Origin: Platanthera guangdongensis
Lineage: Eukaryota; Streptophyta; Magnoliopsida; Asparagales; Orchidaceae
NCBI GenBank assembly: GCA_039583875.1
Contig: CM077166.1
Span: 84,628,564 to 84,692,563, forward strand
Reading direction: 5' to 3'
DNA length: 64,000 bases
Shown: positions 22,349 to 32,459 of the stretch, one piece after another
Numbering within the stretch: the stretch's first letter is position 1
How the letters are laid out: each line of letters starts with the position of its first letter
Notes under the pieces: model-generated
Told to the model about the DNA's origin: nothing
What the model saw: only the letters and a program-made list of their open reading frames with translations
Databases searched by the model: none
Translations under genes and position numbers: made by a program

Positions 22349-22424
22349 CTAAACAAGTAGTGGTAAGGTAACATGTGCATAACAAGTTTTTAAATAAATT
22401 GACTTGCTATAAATTAAACCGTAC
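22349..22424 (-). other. Copy B: putative 76-nt spliceosomal intron between gag and protease
   Basis: The donor CAG|GTACGG and acceptor TTGTTTAG|GA are the same as in copy A. Here the gag frame is intact up to the donor. Unspliced, it stops two codons on at TAA 22414-22416 (GTV*). Spliced, codon GGA is rebuilt across the junction (phase 1) and the frame enters protease. The segment is A/T-rich and has a CTTACCAC branch-point-like site near the 3' end. Evidence is sequence only. Confidence 0.7.
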
Positions 22425-23568
22425 CTGTCACCACATCAGCTTGTTTAATGGCCTCCTGTTGGCCAAGATTGTAGACCCTTGGTTGGGCCGGAGCATAATG
22501 GGATGCGGTCGACTCCACCGCCTTGCCCTTCTCTTCATAAGTAGCTCCCGGCTTCCTCTCGGACTTAGGTCGTCCGCTCCAATAGTCACGGGCGAAATGC
22601 CCCGTCTTTCCACATGTAAAGCACGCGCCCGGGATCCGACTCGTAGTCGCCCCAGAAGCACCAGAAGGAGCTGGACCCGAAGTCATATGCTTCTTAAAGA
22701 ATCTTTGATAGCCAGACTTTGAAGATGTCGGCACTTTGAACCCAGATTTCTTCTCGCCCAAGCTTTTCTTTGCCTGCACATTCTTCATATCCTTCTCCAA
22801 GGACCGGGCAGTATTGACCAAGGTTAAGAAACCCTGTGTCATCGGCCCCGAGAGTAGCAACCTCAACTCGTCTCTCAACCCTTCATAGAAGCGATTAGTC
22901 TTGCGCTCCTCATCCATGATGGTGGCGCTAGCATAATGACTTAGACGAGTAAACTCGTGAAGATATTCATCCACGCTCCTCTCACCCTGAACTAGCTTCA
23001 GGAACTCATTCTCCAACGCTATCTTCTGCGTCGAAGGGAGGTATCTAGCCAAAAATAATCTCGAGAACTCCTCCATCGAGACATCACCAAGTTGTATACC
23101 CCTCAGTAAGTGCAGCTCCAATCCTTCCCACCACATCCTCGCTTCACCGTCCAGAAGGAACGTAGCGATGGTGGTCATTTGCCACTCCTCCGTCTCCGTC
23201 GCTGTCATGACTCTCTTTACCCTGAAGAGCCAGTCTTCAGCCTGAGATGGGGTTCCCAACCCCGAGAATAGCGGAGGGTTAAAGCTCATTACATGCTTTA
23301 GCTGCCTCTCAGTTGCCCTCCTTGGCACTATTGGTTCAACAACCACTTGCTCCACTCTCCTCGGCTCAGCCTCTTGCAGAGGTACTTGCTCCATCACAGG
23401 AGCGGGCTACTGCGTTTGCCTTCCAGGCTGCGCATTAATCACGGCCAACACCGCTTCATCCACCAATCGAATATTCTCAGCCGATAGAGGTGTTGCAGGA
23501 GCAACATCCGGTGCACTACTTGCCTCAGAAACTCGGCGTTCTGACGGCCCAACACCACTTCGGGTCAC
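22425..23568 (-). pseudogene. gag: Copy B: Gag polyprotein with an early stop and a damaged zinc knuckle
   Basis: Same protein as copy A gag. A TAG at 23407-23409 replaces CAG (Gln) in the N-terminal Gln/Pro segment. The first in-frame ATG lies just downstream (MEQVPLQ), so translation from there would skip the stop. The zinc knuckle reads CFTCGKTGHFARDY: the final Cys is Tyr (codon 22582-22584), which should prevent zinc binding. The 3' end is intact (YNLGQQEAIKQADVVTG) and leads into the proposed intron. Confidence 0.85.
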
Positions 23569-23778
23569 CTATAGTGGTACAAAACACCGTTAAGCGACCA
23601 AATAAATTGCAAACAACAATTATAGGAACACGCAGGTTCCTCAAACACGAGTATTTTCATTCCTAAGTGGACATTCATGGGTTCTTTTTACTGTTATTAC
23701 GATGACGCACACAATGTGCTCACCACCCCTTAAAAAGAATTCGCCCACGAATTCAGTTTAAGCCCAACCAAAACCGGT

Positions 23779-23790
23779 AGTCTGATACCA
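23779..23790 (-). promoter_or_regulatory. Copy B: primer binding site, tRNA-Met type
   Basis: TGGTATCAGACT on the minus strand, three bases after the LTR end. It is identical to the site in copy A. Confidence 0.88.
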
Positions 23791-23793
23791 AAT

Positions 23794-25980
23794 TGTAACA
23801 CCCCCTATCCGTCGCATAGCATATAGCAGTAGGTCCGGCCGGGGACCGACGCCGTATGCCACAGACAGACCGGGTGGTTACTTATGGAAACCATCCAACC
23901 AATCTCAACGTCCTACACAGAGCATTCTAGCGGAAGCAGTTTATAAGAGTTGTAAACAAGAACCCAGCAACAAGCATGAATGTCCACTAATACGAAAATA
24001 GGAATGTTATTACAAAATACTCAAAACAAGCCTTAAGGCCTTACAAAAATGTTTCACTTGACTGTTACATGATTTACAAACCACGGCACGCAGGCCGGTC
24101 ATACATGAATAAAGCAATAAACATTCCCATTCGGGCCTTTGAGGGCCGGCTTCGCAAAAAGGGCTTTAGCCCGCTATTGATCGCTTGGTCCAGCTGCACC
24201 TGCAAGCAACAAACCACCGCACGATGGCAAAACAAGGCAACGGTCAGCAATGCTGACCAAATTATAACGATCCCGCCCCCAACTCGGGGCGGCGATGCTC
24301 CTTCCCTGCATTTCATTAGCATAAGCGAGCAATGTAAATATAGCCATTTCATCATAGGCGGAGGCTCAACGGCCACACACCCCGTGCACTCAGGGCACAT
24401 TCTTGGTGAACGCAGTCTAAGTCTGCCGACTCACCACCATCCCCTCTTGGACGGCCAAACAATGAGCAGTTTGTCTTCCTGGCATGGGTCACGGTAATTA
24501 AAACCATAGACCGCCGAAGACCCTCATCTATGACAACGGCCCTAATCCGAACGACATAGAGTGGGTACAGTTCCATCTACCCCGTGCTCACAACGCAACG
24601 GTAATTTAAACCATATGCGCCCGCAACGGTAATTTAAACCATATGCGCAGGTCAAACTTCTCCCGAGTCCCATTTCCATCACATGTCACATAACCCGGTT
24701 ATGTTCAAGTTGGCTTTCAAGCCACCAAGTTGGCAAGATCTCGTATCCGCCCAGTTTTCCGGGTGCACCTTTGGGTTATTCCCCAAGGCTCCCTGCTGCA
24801 ATCTACCGCGTAGAAAACCCGAAAAACAACCAATAGCACGGAGTCTTCTCCGGCCTTATGCAATGCAACATCACCGATCCAGACTAACATGTCCGGGTAG
24901 GCTTCACACATCATGCCTATGTCCGTTCTCGCATACGGACTCTAAACAACGGGGACTTCACATATCTACCCGAAGGAACGCCTCCAACTCTCCGCAAACT
25001 CGCGAGAGCGGGCTTCCTATGCTAAGAAAGAGAGCGACTCATGCTCAAGATGAGGATCGTTACCCTTGCGTTCCTCTTTGGCGCCATCGGAAAGTAATCG
25101 GATGGAAATGACCGCACTAGCGTTGCCTCCGCGGATCCGGAGTTGGCTTGCGATTCGGAGCTCCGAAGCTCCTCCAATGGCGGATCTAGCTCCTTCTTCT
25201 TCACTTAGCTCTCCTCTCTCTCTAAGACTTTAGAAAGAGATCACTTAAGAAAAAGTGAGGGTTTTCTAAGTCAAAACCCTGGTATATCCCTTCAGGAACA
25301 ACCCCCAGCCGTTGGATCTTCAGTCAAAGAAATGAACGGCTTTGATTCGGGACTGAAATGCCCAATCTGGACCGAACACGGCCTGGCACACGCCCGTGTC
25401 CAGGGCCGTGTGCCTCATTCGCCGTCAAAATCGGATCACCTGGAACCTCACACGGGTATCGAACACGGGCGTGTTCGAGCTGACACGCCCGTGTTCCACC
25501 TGACACGGCCGTGTAGCCGGCCGTGTACCCCATGATTTTTCCCCATTTTCAACCCGAGCACTGCACGGGTTCTAGGACACGCCCGTGTCCCTACCCGTGT
25601 CACCTTGACACGCCTGGGCTCCAAGTCGTGTACACGGACTCGACACTTCGCGGATAAGTGTCGACACGGGTCGACACGCCCTGCGACACGCCCGTGTCGC
25701 AGGCCGTGTGCTATGTCTCGACACAATATCGAGACCAAAGTGTCGACTTCGTGGCTAAGTGTCGACACGGGTCGACACGCCCTGCGACACGCCCGTGTCG
25801 CAGGCCGTGTGCCCAGTCTCGACACAATATCGAGACCAAAGTGTCGACTTCGCGCCTTAGTGTCGACACAGGCTTGACACGCCCTGGGACACGCCCGTGT
25901 CCCAGGCCGTGTGCCTGCAGCCAGAACTCAAACTGGCCCAAAAAGTCCCCCTTTGCTCCTTTGAGTTTCCGGGCGTTACA
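23794..25980 (-). mobile_element. Tekay-like LTR 3 (right), 2187 bp
   Basis: This is the 5' LTR of copy B. It is shorter than the other two because its internal 101-bp array has one unit fewer. Its right end GGGCGTTACA meets the target copy TAGCA at 25981. Confidence 0.93.
25380..25916. repeat. Palindrome-rich 101-bp tandem array in LTR 3
   Basis: Three units (25662, 25763, 25864) instead of four, which accounts for most of the shorter length of this LTR. Confidence 0.85.
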
Positions 25981-25985
25981 TAGCA

Positions 25986-26847
25986 TGGGTGAGCTTTCCT
26001 ACTTCCTTGGTCTCCAAGTGAAGCAGCTCCCTAATGGTATCTTCCTCTCCCAATCTAAGTATGCTAAAGAGCTTATTAAGAAGTTTGGGATGGGTGATGC
26101 TTCAGGAATGAAACACCTATGGCTACCAATGATGTTGTGGATTCTGATGCAGCAGGGAAACCTGTAGATCACAAACATTATAGGGCAATTGTTGGATCCC
26201 TATTATACTTAACAGCTAGTAGGCCTGACATAATGTTTGCCACATGCCTTTATGCTAGATTCCAAGTGAATCCTAAAGAATCTCATATTATTTTTCTAAA
26301 AAGGATTTTGATATATATAAAGAGTTGTCCTAGTTTAGGACTCTGGTATCCTGCAGAGTCAGAATTTGAGTTAACTGGATACTCAGATGCTGACTATGCT
26401 GGATGTAGAGTGGACATGAAAAGTACCTCTGGAACTTGCCAGTTCCTGGGTATGAGACTTGTCTCCTGGTTTTGCAAAAAGCAGACATCTGTATCTACAT
26501 CAACTGCTGAGGCAGAGTACATGGCTGCTGACAGCTGTTGTTCACAGATGCTATGGATACAAAACCAGCTCCTAGATTATGGTATCAACTTAAATAATTC
26601 AACCTTATTTTGTGATAATACAAGTGCTATTGCTATAGCTCAAAATCCAGTTCATCGTTCTAGGACTAAACATATCGAAATATGACATCATTTTATTAGA
26701 GATAATGTAGACAAAAAGAAGATTAACTTGATTCATATTCCTACTGATTTACAGAGAGCAGATATTTTCACCAAACCTTTAGATGAGAAAACCCATCTGT
26801 TCTTTATAAATCAACTGGGAATGCTTAATGGAGAAGAGTTGAATTAA
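25986..26847 (+). pseudogene. pol: Copia RT C-terminus and RNase H of the SIRE-like element
   Basis: This continues the RT interrupted at 9466, starting MGELSYFLGLQVKQLPNG. A frameshift near 26110 moves the reading to the frame containing the RNase H. Motifs: VGSLLYLTASRPDIMF, the Asp pair in GYSDADYAG, the Glu in STAEAEYMAA and the Asp in CDNTSAIAIA. A TGA at 26683-26685 replaces the Arg usually found in IRHHFIRD (CGA to TGA). Sequence similarity continues to DIFTKPLDEK and a stop at 26845-26847. RNase H degrades the RNA template during reverse transcription; this copy is broken. Confidence 0.88.
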
Positions 26848-26854
26848 TTTCTGT

Positions 26855-27130
26855 CTGCATTCGACGAATTTTCCAGAGTTCGTCGAACGGAGTTCGACGA
26901 ATTAGGAAAAGTTTGAGAGATTCTCGTCGAACGGAGTCCGACGAATTCTCTGTGTGGAAACAATTTTCGTCGCTCAGAGATCGACGAACCTTGCTTCAGA
27001 AACCATTTTGTCGAACGGAGTTCGACGAACTGTTTTCAATTCTTCTAAATGAGTTCGACGAACTACTCACCTCTATATTATTTCGTCGACCTCAGTTCGA
27101 AGAACTGTTTCTTTTCGTGGAACGGAGCTT
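26855..27130. repeat. TTCGTCGA-N7-TCGACGAA palindrome array upstream of the env-like frame
   Basis: Five or more copies of the same 23-bp block as at 7817-8070, here mostly with the centre ACGGAGT (clear copy at 26879-26901). They lie in the gap between RNase H and the env-like start. Some blocks keep only one arm. Confidence 0.82.
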
Positions 27131-27245
27131 GTCGATTTATATTCTGAAAATCTTATATCTAGGTTTTCTTCGACCTCCGTCCCGCGCTTTCAGTTCCTTT
27201 GCTCTTAATCGCCGTTTTCTCTGTGATTTTCTTTGCAGGTCATCA

Positions 27246-29983
27246 ATGGCGATTCCTCCAGGAGCACTTGCGGCGATGAAGTTTGATGCAGCATTCTCCA
27301 TGGATTTTGAGTCTTTCCAACATTCCGATCCAATTTTTCTTTATATTCTGGAATTACTTGAAGAATTGCATCCAAGGACTTCATGACTCGTAGCATCAAG
27401 CTACACTCAACCGAGATAAGAGAATGGGTATACACTGCAACCGTTTCTGAAGATGGAGATCTGACAGGACATATTGGAAACACTGTCATTTCCCTATCTC
27501 CAGCAGTACTTTCTGAAATTTTTGGACTGATCAATGGTGAAGACAACTTGGAAATGGACGCTGAGGAATATTCTGATATGTTGAAAGTAATGGGTTTCTC
27601 CGGCAGCAACCCTAATAAGCTTCTGAAGAAGCAACTGTCTGCCGCCTATCAATTTTTGGCCGACATTGTAGGAAAAATTCTGATGGGCAAGCACTCGGCA
27701 CATGACTATATCACTCGCCATCAATTCCTGATTATGTGCGCAGTGCTCAAAAAACGACAGGTCGATTGGGACATGGTCTTCTTTGACCAAATCAAGAAGA
27801 AAACAAGCAAGAAGGAAGTCTGCTACGGCAAAATCCTGGGGATTTTCCTCCAGGAAAAGGCCAGTGAATGTTTTGTCTCCCCGACCACATTCATCAATGC
27901 CAGCAAGCGCCTCACCTGCGCCTTGTTTGGCAGATGGGAGAGGACAATCACCAAACCCTCCAAGGGTTCCTCCTCCTCCATCAATGCTTTTGAGAGCACA
28001 AGGACCATCAAGGTCACTCCCCACCCTGACACTGAAGAGGCCATTCCACCTCCCAAATCTCTTCCCACTCCTCTTGCACCTCAATTGACTCCACCCCAAC
28101 ATCAATCTCCACCGCTTGATCTTGCACATATCCCTACACCTCCAGTTTCCCCCACTGCAACCCGTATTCCCTCACCTCCTCAATCCCCTCTTCCCCCACA
28201 CCTATCTACTATTCCATCCTACACCATACCCACTGAACCACACACTGTTCTCCCTCCATTATCCCCTCCACATATTCTTCCTTCCTCTTCTGCTTCTATC
28301 CCCTCCACCATTCCTTATCCACTTCTGGACTCCTGCACCATTCCCTCCATCATCTCTCTTTTGACTCCTCTCATTCAAGCACTCATCACAGAGGCCATTA
28401 CACCTCTGGTGAATTCCATTAATTCTTTATCTGCACAAATCACAGCCCTTTCTGCTGCTCCCTCTTCATTCAGGGGCCTGGCTCCAGGTTCTCCTGAACC
28501 CAGGCAGGGGGAGATGCTCCATGATGAAGCTGGTGCAGCAGCTGTAGAGGTTGATACAGTTGATACAGATACAGTTGATACTGCAGATCCAATTTTTGAT
28601 ACTACAGATACAGTTGATACAGTGCTTGATAATGCAGTTGCAGTTACAAATACATCAATTGATTTTATTCAATTTATGGACACTGACATTAGCTTTGATG
28701 AGTCAGTAGATACAATAACAACTGCTGGTGATTTCATTATAAATGCCACAATTAATTTATCTGAGTTACTTCATACCTTTGATTCTGTATATATGAAGTT
28801 TCCTTCAGCAGAGGTTGCTAAGCCATATTTGGCTATTGTCCAGTATACCTCTCCAGCCAGTCCAGCAGTTGCCAAGAAACTTTGTGACACCTTTGCTGCT
28901 CCTACTGCTGTCCCAATTCCTGTGTCCATTCCAGAAATCTGCTCTGTCCCAGATTTTGTCATGGATGATTCTCCCATGCCTGATCTGGATGAGCTCATTC
29001 TGGCAGACATTGAAGAAGAGAACAAGGCAGCAGCTGAAAGCTCTGTCTCTACTGCTGTTGAACCCTCACCATCTGAACCATCTATCCCCCCTCAAGAAAA
29101 ACCTATTATCATTCCTGATGAAACCCTGAGGAAGTTGAATGCTCTGTATGACAATCCTCAGAGCTCAGGTTCTGATGATGATGATGATGATGAATCAGAT
29201 GAGGAGGCTGCTAAAAAGAAAAAGAAGTTGCTTTCTAAGAAAAGGAAGGCTCCTCCTCCTCCTGCTCCCAGGCCTAATCCCACTACAGACACTCCATACT
29301 ATATTCTGCACAATGTTGCTCCTTACAAAGGGATGCCTGCATGGATGTGGCTATCAAAGAACCAGCAAAAAGAGAAGAAGAGGAGTATGAGATTCTCTCC
29401 TCCCTCAATTCATAGATACAGAAAGGATCCTCCTCCTCCTCCTCCTCCATCAGTAGGTGCCTCTAGCTCTGGCCCTCAGAGATCTGCACATATTCAAACT
29501 TATCAGAGACAAACATGGAGATCTTCTGGTGGTAGTCAGCCAAGGCCACCATCTTCAGGCAGACAACACCAATAACAACAGCAGCAGCAGCACCAGGAAT
29601 CTAAGGAACATGAAGCTGAAAGGCCCTATTCTCCTCCTGAAGATCCAGAAACAGCCAACACAGCCAGAATGGCAAGGTTCCATGAGATCATTGACTTATC
29701 TCTAATCAACAAAGCTAAAGATGAAGGTAAGGACACAACAGGCTTAACTACTATGTCTCAGTACAGGAGAGATGAGCTAAAGAGATTTGGGAAAGCAAAC
29801 AAGCTACTCAATGTTGATGAGTACATGCATCTTCACCCAGAAGCAGTTGTCCCCAGAGCCACTTCACTGAACATTATAGGCGCAGTTGACATGACTATGA
29901 CCAAGGATCAAGCTTCAGATCCCAATAGGGAAATCATTTTCAAAAAGCCAGGAGATAAAGCACCAGAAGACAAGCTAAAATAG
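27246..29983 (+). pseudogene. SIRE env-like (second) reading frame, frameshifted, one internal stop
   Basis: A long frame follows RNase H, as in SIRE/Maximus elements. It starts at ATG 27246 (MAIPPGALAAMKFD), shifts frame around 27380 (overlapping ATGA), then runs open from 27383 to a TAA at 29573-29575 and on in the same frame to a stop at 29981-29983. The TAA sits in a run of CAA/CAG Gln codons and looks like CAA to TAA. Layout: a folded N-terminal part of about 200 residues, a Pro-rich stretch (PPVSPTATRIPSPPQSPLPP), Asp/Val/Thr-rich repeats (VDTDTVDTAD), an acidic run DDDDDDESDEE, then a basic KKKKKLLSKKRK. I see no convincing signal peptide or membrane anchor. The role of these proteins in plants is not established. 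Confidence 0.75.
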
Positions 29984-30187
29984 AAGAAGACAGAGAAGTA
30001 ATTTTGTGGTTATTTTCATTTATGCTTCTATTTCAGACTATATCTTATATTAAAACAAAGCCTGTATGTATATATATATATATATATCTGATGCATGTGT
30101 TGTAAATTCTCTGCCAGATATATTTCTCAATTTTGCTTTGTTTTTCAGTTTGTTCTTTGCTTAGAGTCTTTGTTAGTGACCTCACCC
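29984..30187 (+). other. 3' untranslated region of the SIRE-like element
   Basis: Non-coding, T-rich, with a short (TA)n run near 30068-30088. It leads to the polypurine tract. Confidence 0.6.
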
Positions 30188-30201
30188 AAATAGGGGGAGA
30201 T
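30188..30201 (+). promoter_or_regulatory. Polypurine tract of the SIRE-like element
   Basis: AAATAGGGGGAGAT lies immediately before the LTR start TGTTGGATCC. This is the copia-type plus-strand primer. Confidence 0.88.
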
Positions 30202-30387
30202 TGTTGGATCCCTAGTTGATTTGGGCTAGGTCCACTGACTTAGGATGTGACCCATCATGTATAGTCTGGGTCATGTTTTTGTCTTAGAGTCTAGGACAGT
30301 CCTCTATCTCAACTTCAGATGGACCAGTCTTCCTCAAGACCATCAGGAACTCCAAATCTATCAATTTTCAGACTAAGTGAAATGAGT

Positions 30388-30650
30388 TCGATGTTCGTCG
30401 AACTCAGCTCGACGAAGGGAGTTCTGCGCTTGACGATCGTGAGACAATTCGTAGTGCTGAGCTCGACGAACTATGTTCTTTGTTCGACGAACACCGGGAT
30501 TCTACTTCAAGCATTATCATGACTACTTCAGAATTTCTCTAATTCCAACTTCAAGCTTCGGTCGACGAATTATATTCTGAGCTCGACGAACTTGGACCTC
30601 AAGTTCACAGCTTCTCAGGTCGACGAATGCTAATCTCTACTCGATGATTT
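30388..30650. repeat. TTCGTCGA-N7-TCGACGAA palindromes in the 3' LTR, first block
   Basis: Copies such as TTCGTCGAACTCAGCTCGAC (30395 onward) alternate with half-sites TCGACGAA. Same format as the arrays at 7817 and 26855 of this element. Confidence 0.8.
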
Positions 30651-30668
30651 TCGTACTCATAGAATCTG

Positions 30669-30915
30669 TGTCGACACTTAGGGTTTGAGTCGACACCAGA
30701 CGATTTGTGTCGACACCAGGATTTCAGTCGACACCAGCTTATGTCGACACCAGGGTTTCAGTCGACACCAGCTTATGTCGACACCAGGATTTCAGTCGAC
30801 ACCAGCTTATGTCGACACCAGAGGATTTGTGTCGACACCAGGATATCAGTCGACACCAGCTTATGTCGACACCAAGATCAATATGTCGACACCAATTTGT
30901 GTCGACACAGCATTT
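30669..30915. repeat. GTCGACACCAG tandem array, about 34-bp unit
   Basis: About fourteen GTCGACAC(C) motifs. The regular part repeats a 34-bp unit made of two half-units (GTCGACACCAGGATTTCA and GTCGACACCAGCTTAT). It lies between two TCGTCGAA blocks. The three open frames across it (reading VDTR, RHQ or STP repeats) reflect the repeat and not a protein. Confidence 0.85.
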
Positions 30916-30954
30916 CAGCAGATGCAGAGTATTTCGTCTTAGTCCAGAACTTTT

Positions 30955-31175
30955 CTCAGGTCGACGAATTTGGTTCTCAGCTCGCCGAATTTAGTTCTCT
31001 GCTCAACGAATAATGTTTGTCTGATATTGAAGATTGTCTGTTCAACGAATGAAGACTGTCAGCTCGACGAACTCAGCTCAGCTCGACGAACTCAGCTTAG
31101 CTCGACGAACTCATGCTCAGCTCGACAAACTCAAAACTCAGTTCGACGAATTATGTTCTTCGGTCGACGATTCCA
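30955..31175. repeat. CTCGACGAACTCAG array in the 3' LTR, second TCGACGAA block
   Basis: Half-sites CTCGACGAA are repeated at 15-20 bp spacing (for example 31073, 31081, 31099), with degenerate members. Non-coding. Confidence 0.75.
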
Positions 31176-32249
31176 GACTAGGTCTTCTTCCGTTCCCGTC
31201 TCATTCCATGGCGTTGATTCCTGAACATTTAATGGCAGTTCTTCCCAGAATACTACTGTTACAATGCAAAGTTAATCCTGGATTATTACATGCCATTTTC
31301 CCATGGAAACAGTTGGAGAAATAATTAATTGGGGCTTCCTTTTCAGGCCGTCTGCCATTACTGCTCTATATTCAAAATTTGAATGGTTCTTATGAGACAT
31401 GGAGATATACAGAAGGAGTGAGTAATACAGAGATACACAACAACAAAACAAAAAGACAGACGGTGATTCAGATAACACAGAAAAAGGAATTCATTCTTGG
31501 CCCAGAGAGAAACTGATCAAGAAGAAGAAGAAGAAGAACACTATATCAATATCAAGAGTCTTCTTCATCTGCTTTTACTCAGGATAACTTCAAAGACAAT
31601 ACATTCATATCAGTCACAAGAAGTTCCTGGAGACTTTCTTTGGACCTGGAATTCTATGTCTTTGAAGACCTATCACCCTGAAGCAGTGCTCCAGCATTCT
31701 TCCTGATTCATTCTACATCTCAGGGGGAGCAAAGCTGCTAAACAACAATCCATAAGTCTTCTCATTTGACTTAAGAAAGAGAAGACCTCATCACCCTCTC
31801 ACTCCACCTCTGTACAGGGTTTTAATTCCCTTCAAAATTATTCTGGATGCATGTCTCCCTCCAAAAGACTTGAGTGTTTGGTTTTTGGGAACCTGATCAA
31901 AACCCCATTGGTGCCAGGACACCTGATCAACCCCTTCCTGCACTGGATTCCTACCAGGGTTGTAGAAGAGTGGACTACCCAGATTTGGGGAACCACTATA
32001 AAATTCTTGTGTCGTCTGGTTGCTTTCTTTTCCTTTTTGTTTTCTGGCCTTGCTCTGTGAATGTGATGTGATTAGATAATTACTGCATCTTGGTTTATTG
32101 TATTTGCTTCCCTGCACACACACCTAAATTACAACAACAGTTGTAAAAGTTTTAAAATCACCAACATACTCTATTCACCCCCCCCCTCTAGAGTATATCT
32201 GATCTAACTAACACCTTCAGGTAGTATCAAGCATACATCTGAACTTTCA

Positions 32250-32459
32250 CATCCATATGGTCAAGATTCTTTGGAAAAATCAAGATTTCGAGTGTGCGAC
32301 GTGGGAATTTGAATCGACAATGAGGGAATCTCATCCACACCTCTTATCTTAGTTTTGGGCATGTCTTTATATTTTCACTTATGTTTGATTTTATCGTTTT
32401 CGTTTGGTTTTAGAGTTGCATTAAGTTTCGGGACAGAACTTCTTTTTAGGGGGAGTGAC
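32250..32459 (+). pseudogene. pol: Chromodomain end of a second Tekay-like Pol, then polypurine tract
   Basis: Codons from 32251 read IHMVKILWKNQDFECATWEF and end HPHLLS with a stop at 32350-32352. This is the chromodomain C-terminus of a Tekay/Del chromovirus (compare VKVLW...ATWE...M...P.L in the family). The rest of the gene is gone: the SIRE-like LTR ends right before it, and everything left of that was deleted or lies elsewhere. TTTTAGGGGGAGTGAC (32444-32459) is the polypurine tract. Confidence 0.8.

Larger units (their letters stand above)
9467..25980 (-). mobile_element. Three-LTR tandem of a Tekay/Del-type Ty3 chromovirus, inserted in the copia RT
   Basis: The layout is LTR (9467-11738), internal region A (11739-16625), LTR (16626-18904), internal region B (18905-23793), LTR (23794-25980). 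All are in the minus orientation. The whole is flanked by the 5-bp target duplication TAGCA (9462-9466 and 25981-25985). LTRs start TGTAAC and end TTACA. Each internal region has a tRNA-Met primer site, gag, protease, RT, RNase H, integrase, chromodomain and polypurine tract. The chromodomain motif (VKVRWDN...WEREQTM) and 2.2-kb LTRs fit the Tekay/Del lineage. One target duplication around two units sharing a middle LTR points to unequal LTR-LTR recombination or insertion of a concatemer. Both internal copies are broken, at different places. Confidence 0.92.
5719..32249 (+). mobile_element. SIRE/Maximus-like Ty1/copia retrotransposon, 5'-truncated and interrupted
   Basis: Order on the + strand: the last 264 bp of the 5' LTR, tRNA-Met primer site, gag, protease remnant, RT (split by a 16.5-kb insertion), RNase H, env-like frame, polypurine tract and full 3' LTR. 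A copia order with an env-like frame after RNase H and a gag of about 445 residues identifies the SIRE/Maximus lineage. The integrase and most of the region between protease and RT are absent. The 5' LTR start is deleted, so no target duplication can be checked. At the right end the LTR abuts the chromodomain codons of another element, so it inserted there. The element is dead: it has an integrase deletion, several stops and frameshifts. Confidence 0.88.
30202..32249 (+). mobile_element. 3' LTR of the SIRE-like element, 2048 bp
   Basis: It starts TGTTGGATCC and ends GAACTTTCA. Its last 260 bp match the 5' LTR remnant at 5719. A large part of its left half is made of palindrome arrays. A TATA-like CACTATAAAATTC occurs at about 31994, close to the point where the 5' copy was cut. 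No gene is encoded; frames through the arrays are artefacts. Confidence 0.9.

Noticed and set aside
30669..30915. CRISPR-like regular repeat array, and three overlapping repeat-protein frames
   Set aside because: The sequence is a plant LTR; units are palindromic and adjacent, without unique spacers or cas genes. Frames open in all phases because the repeat lacks stops.
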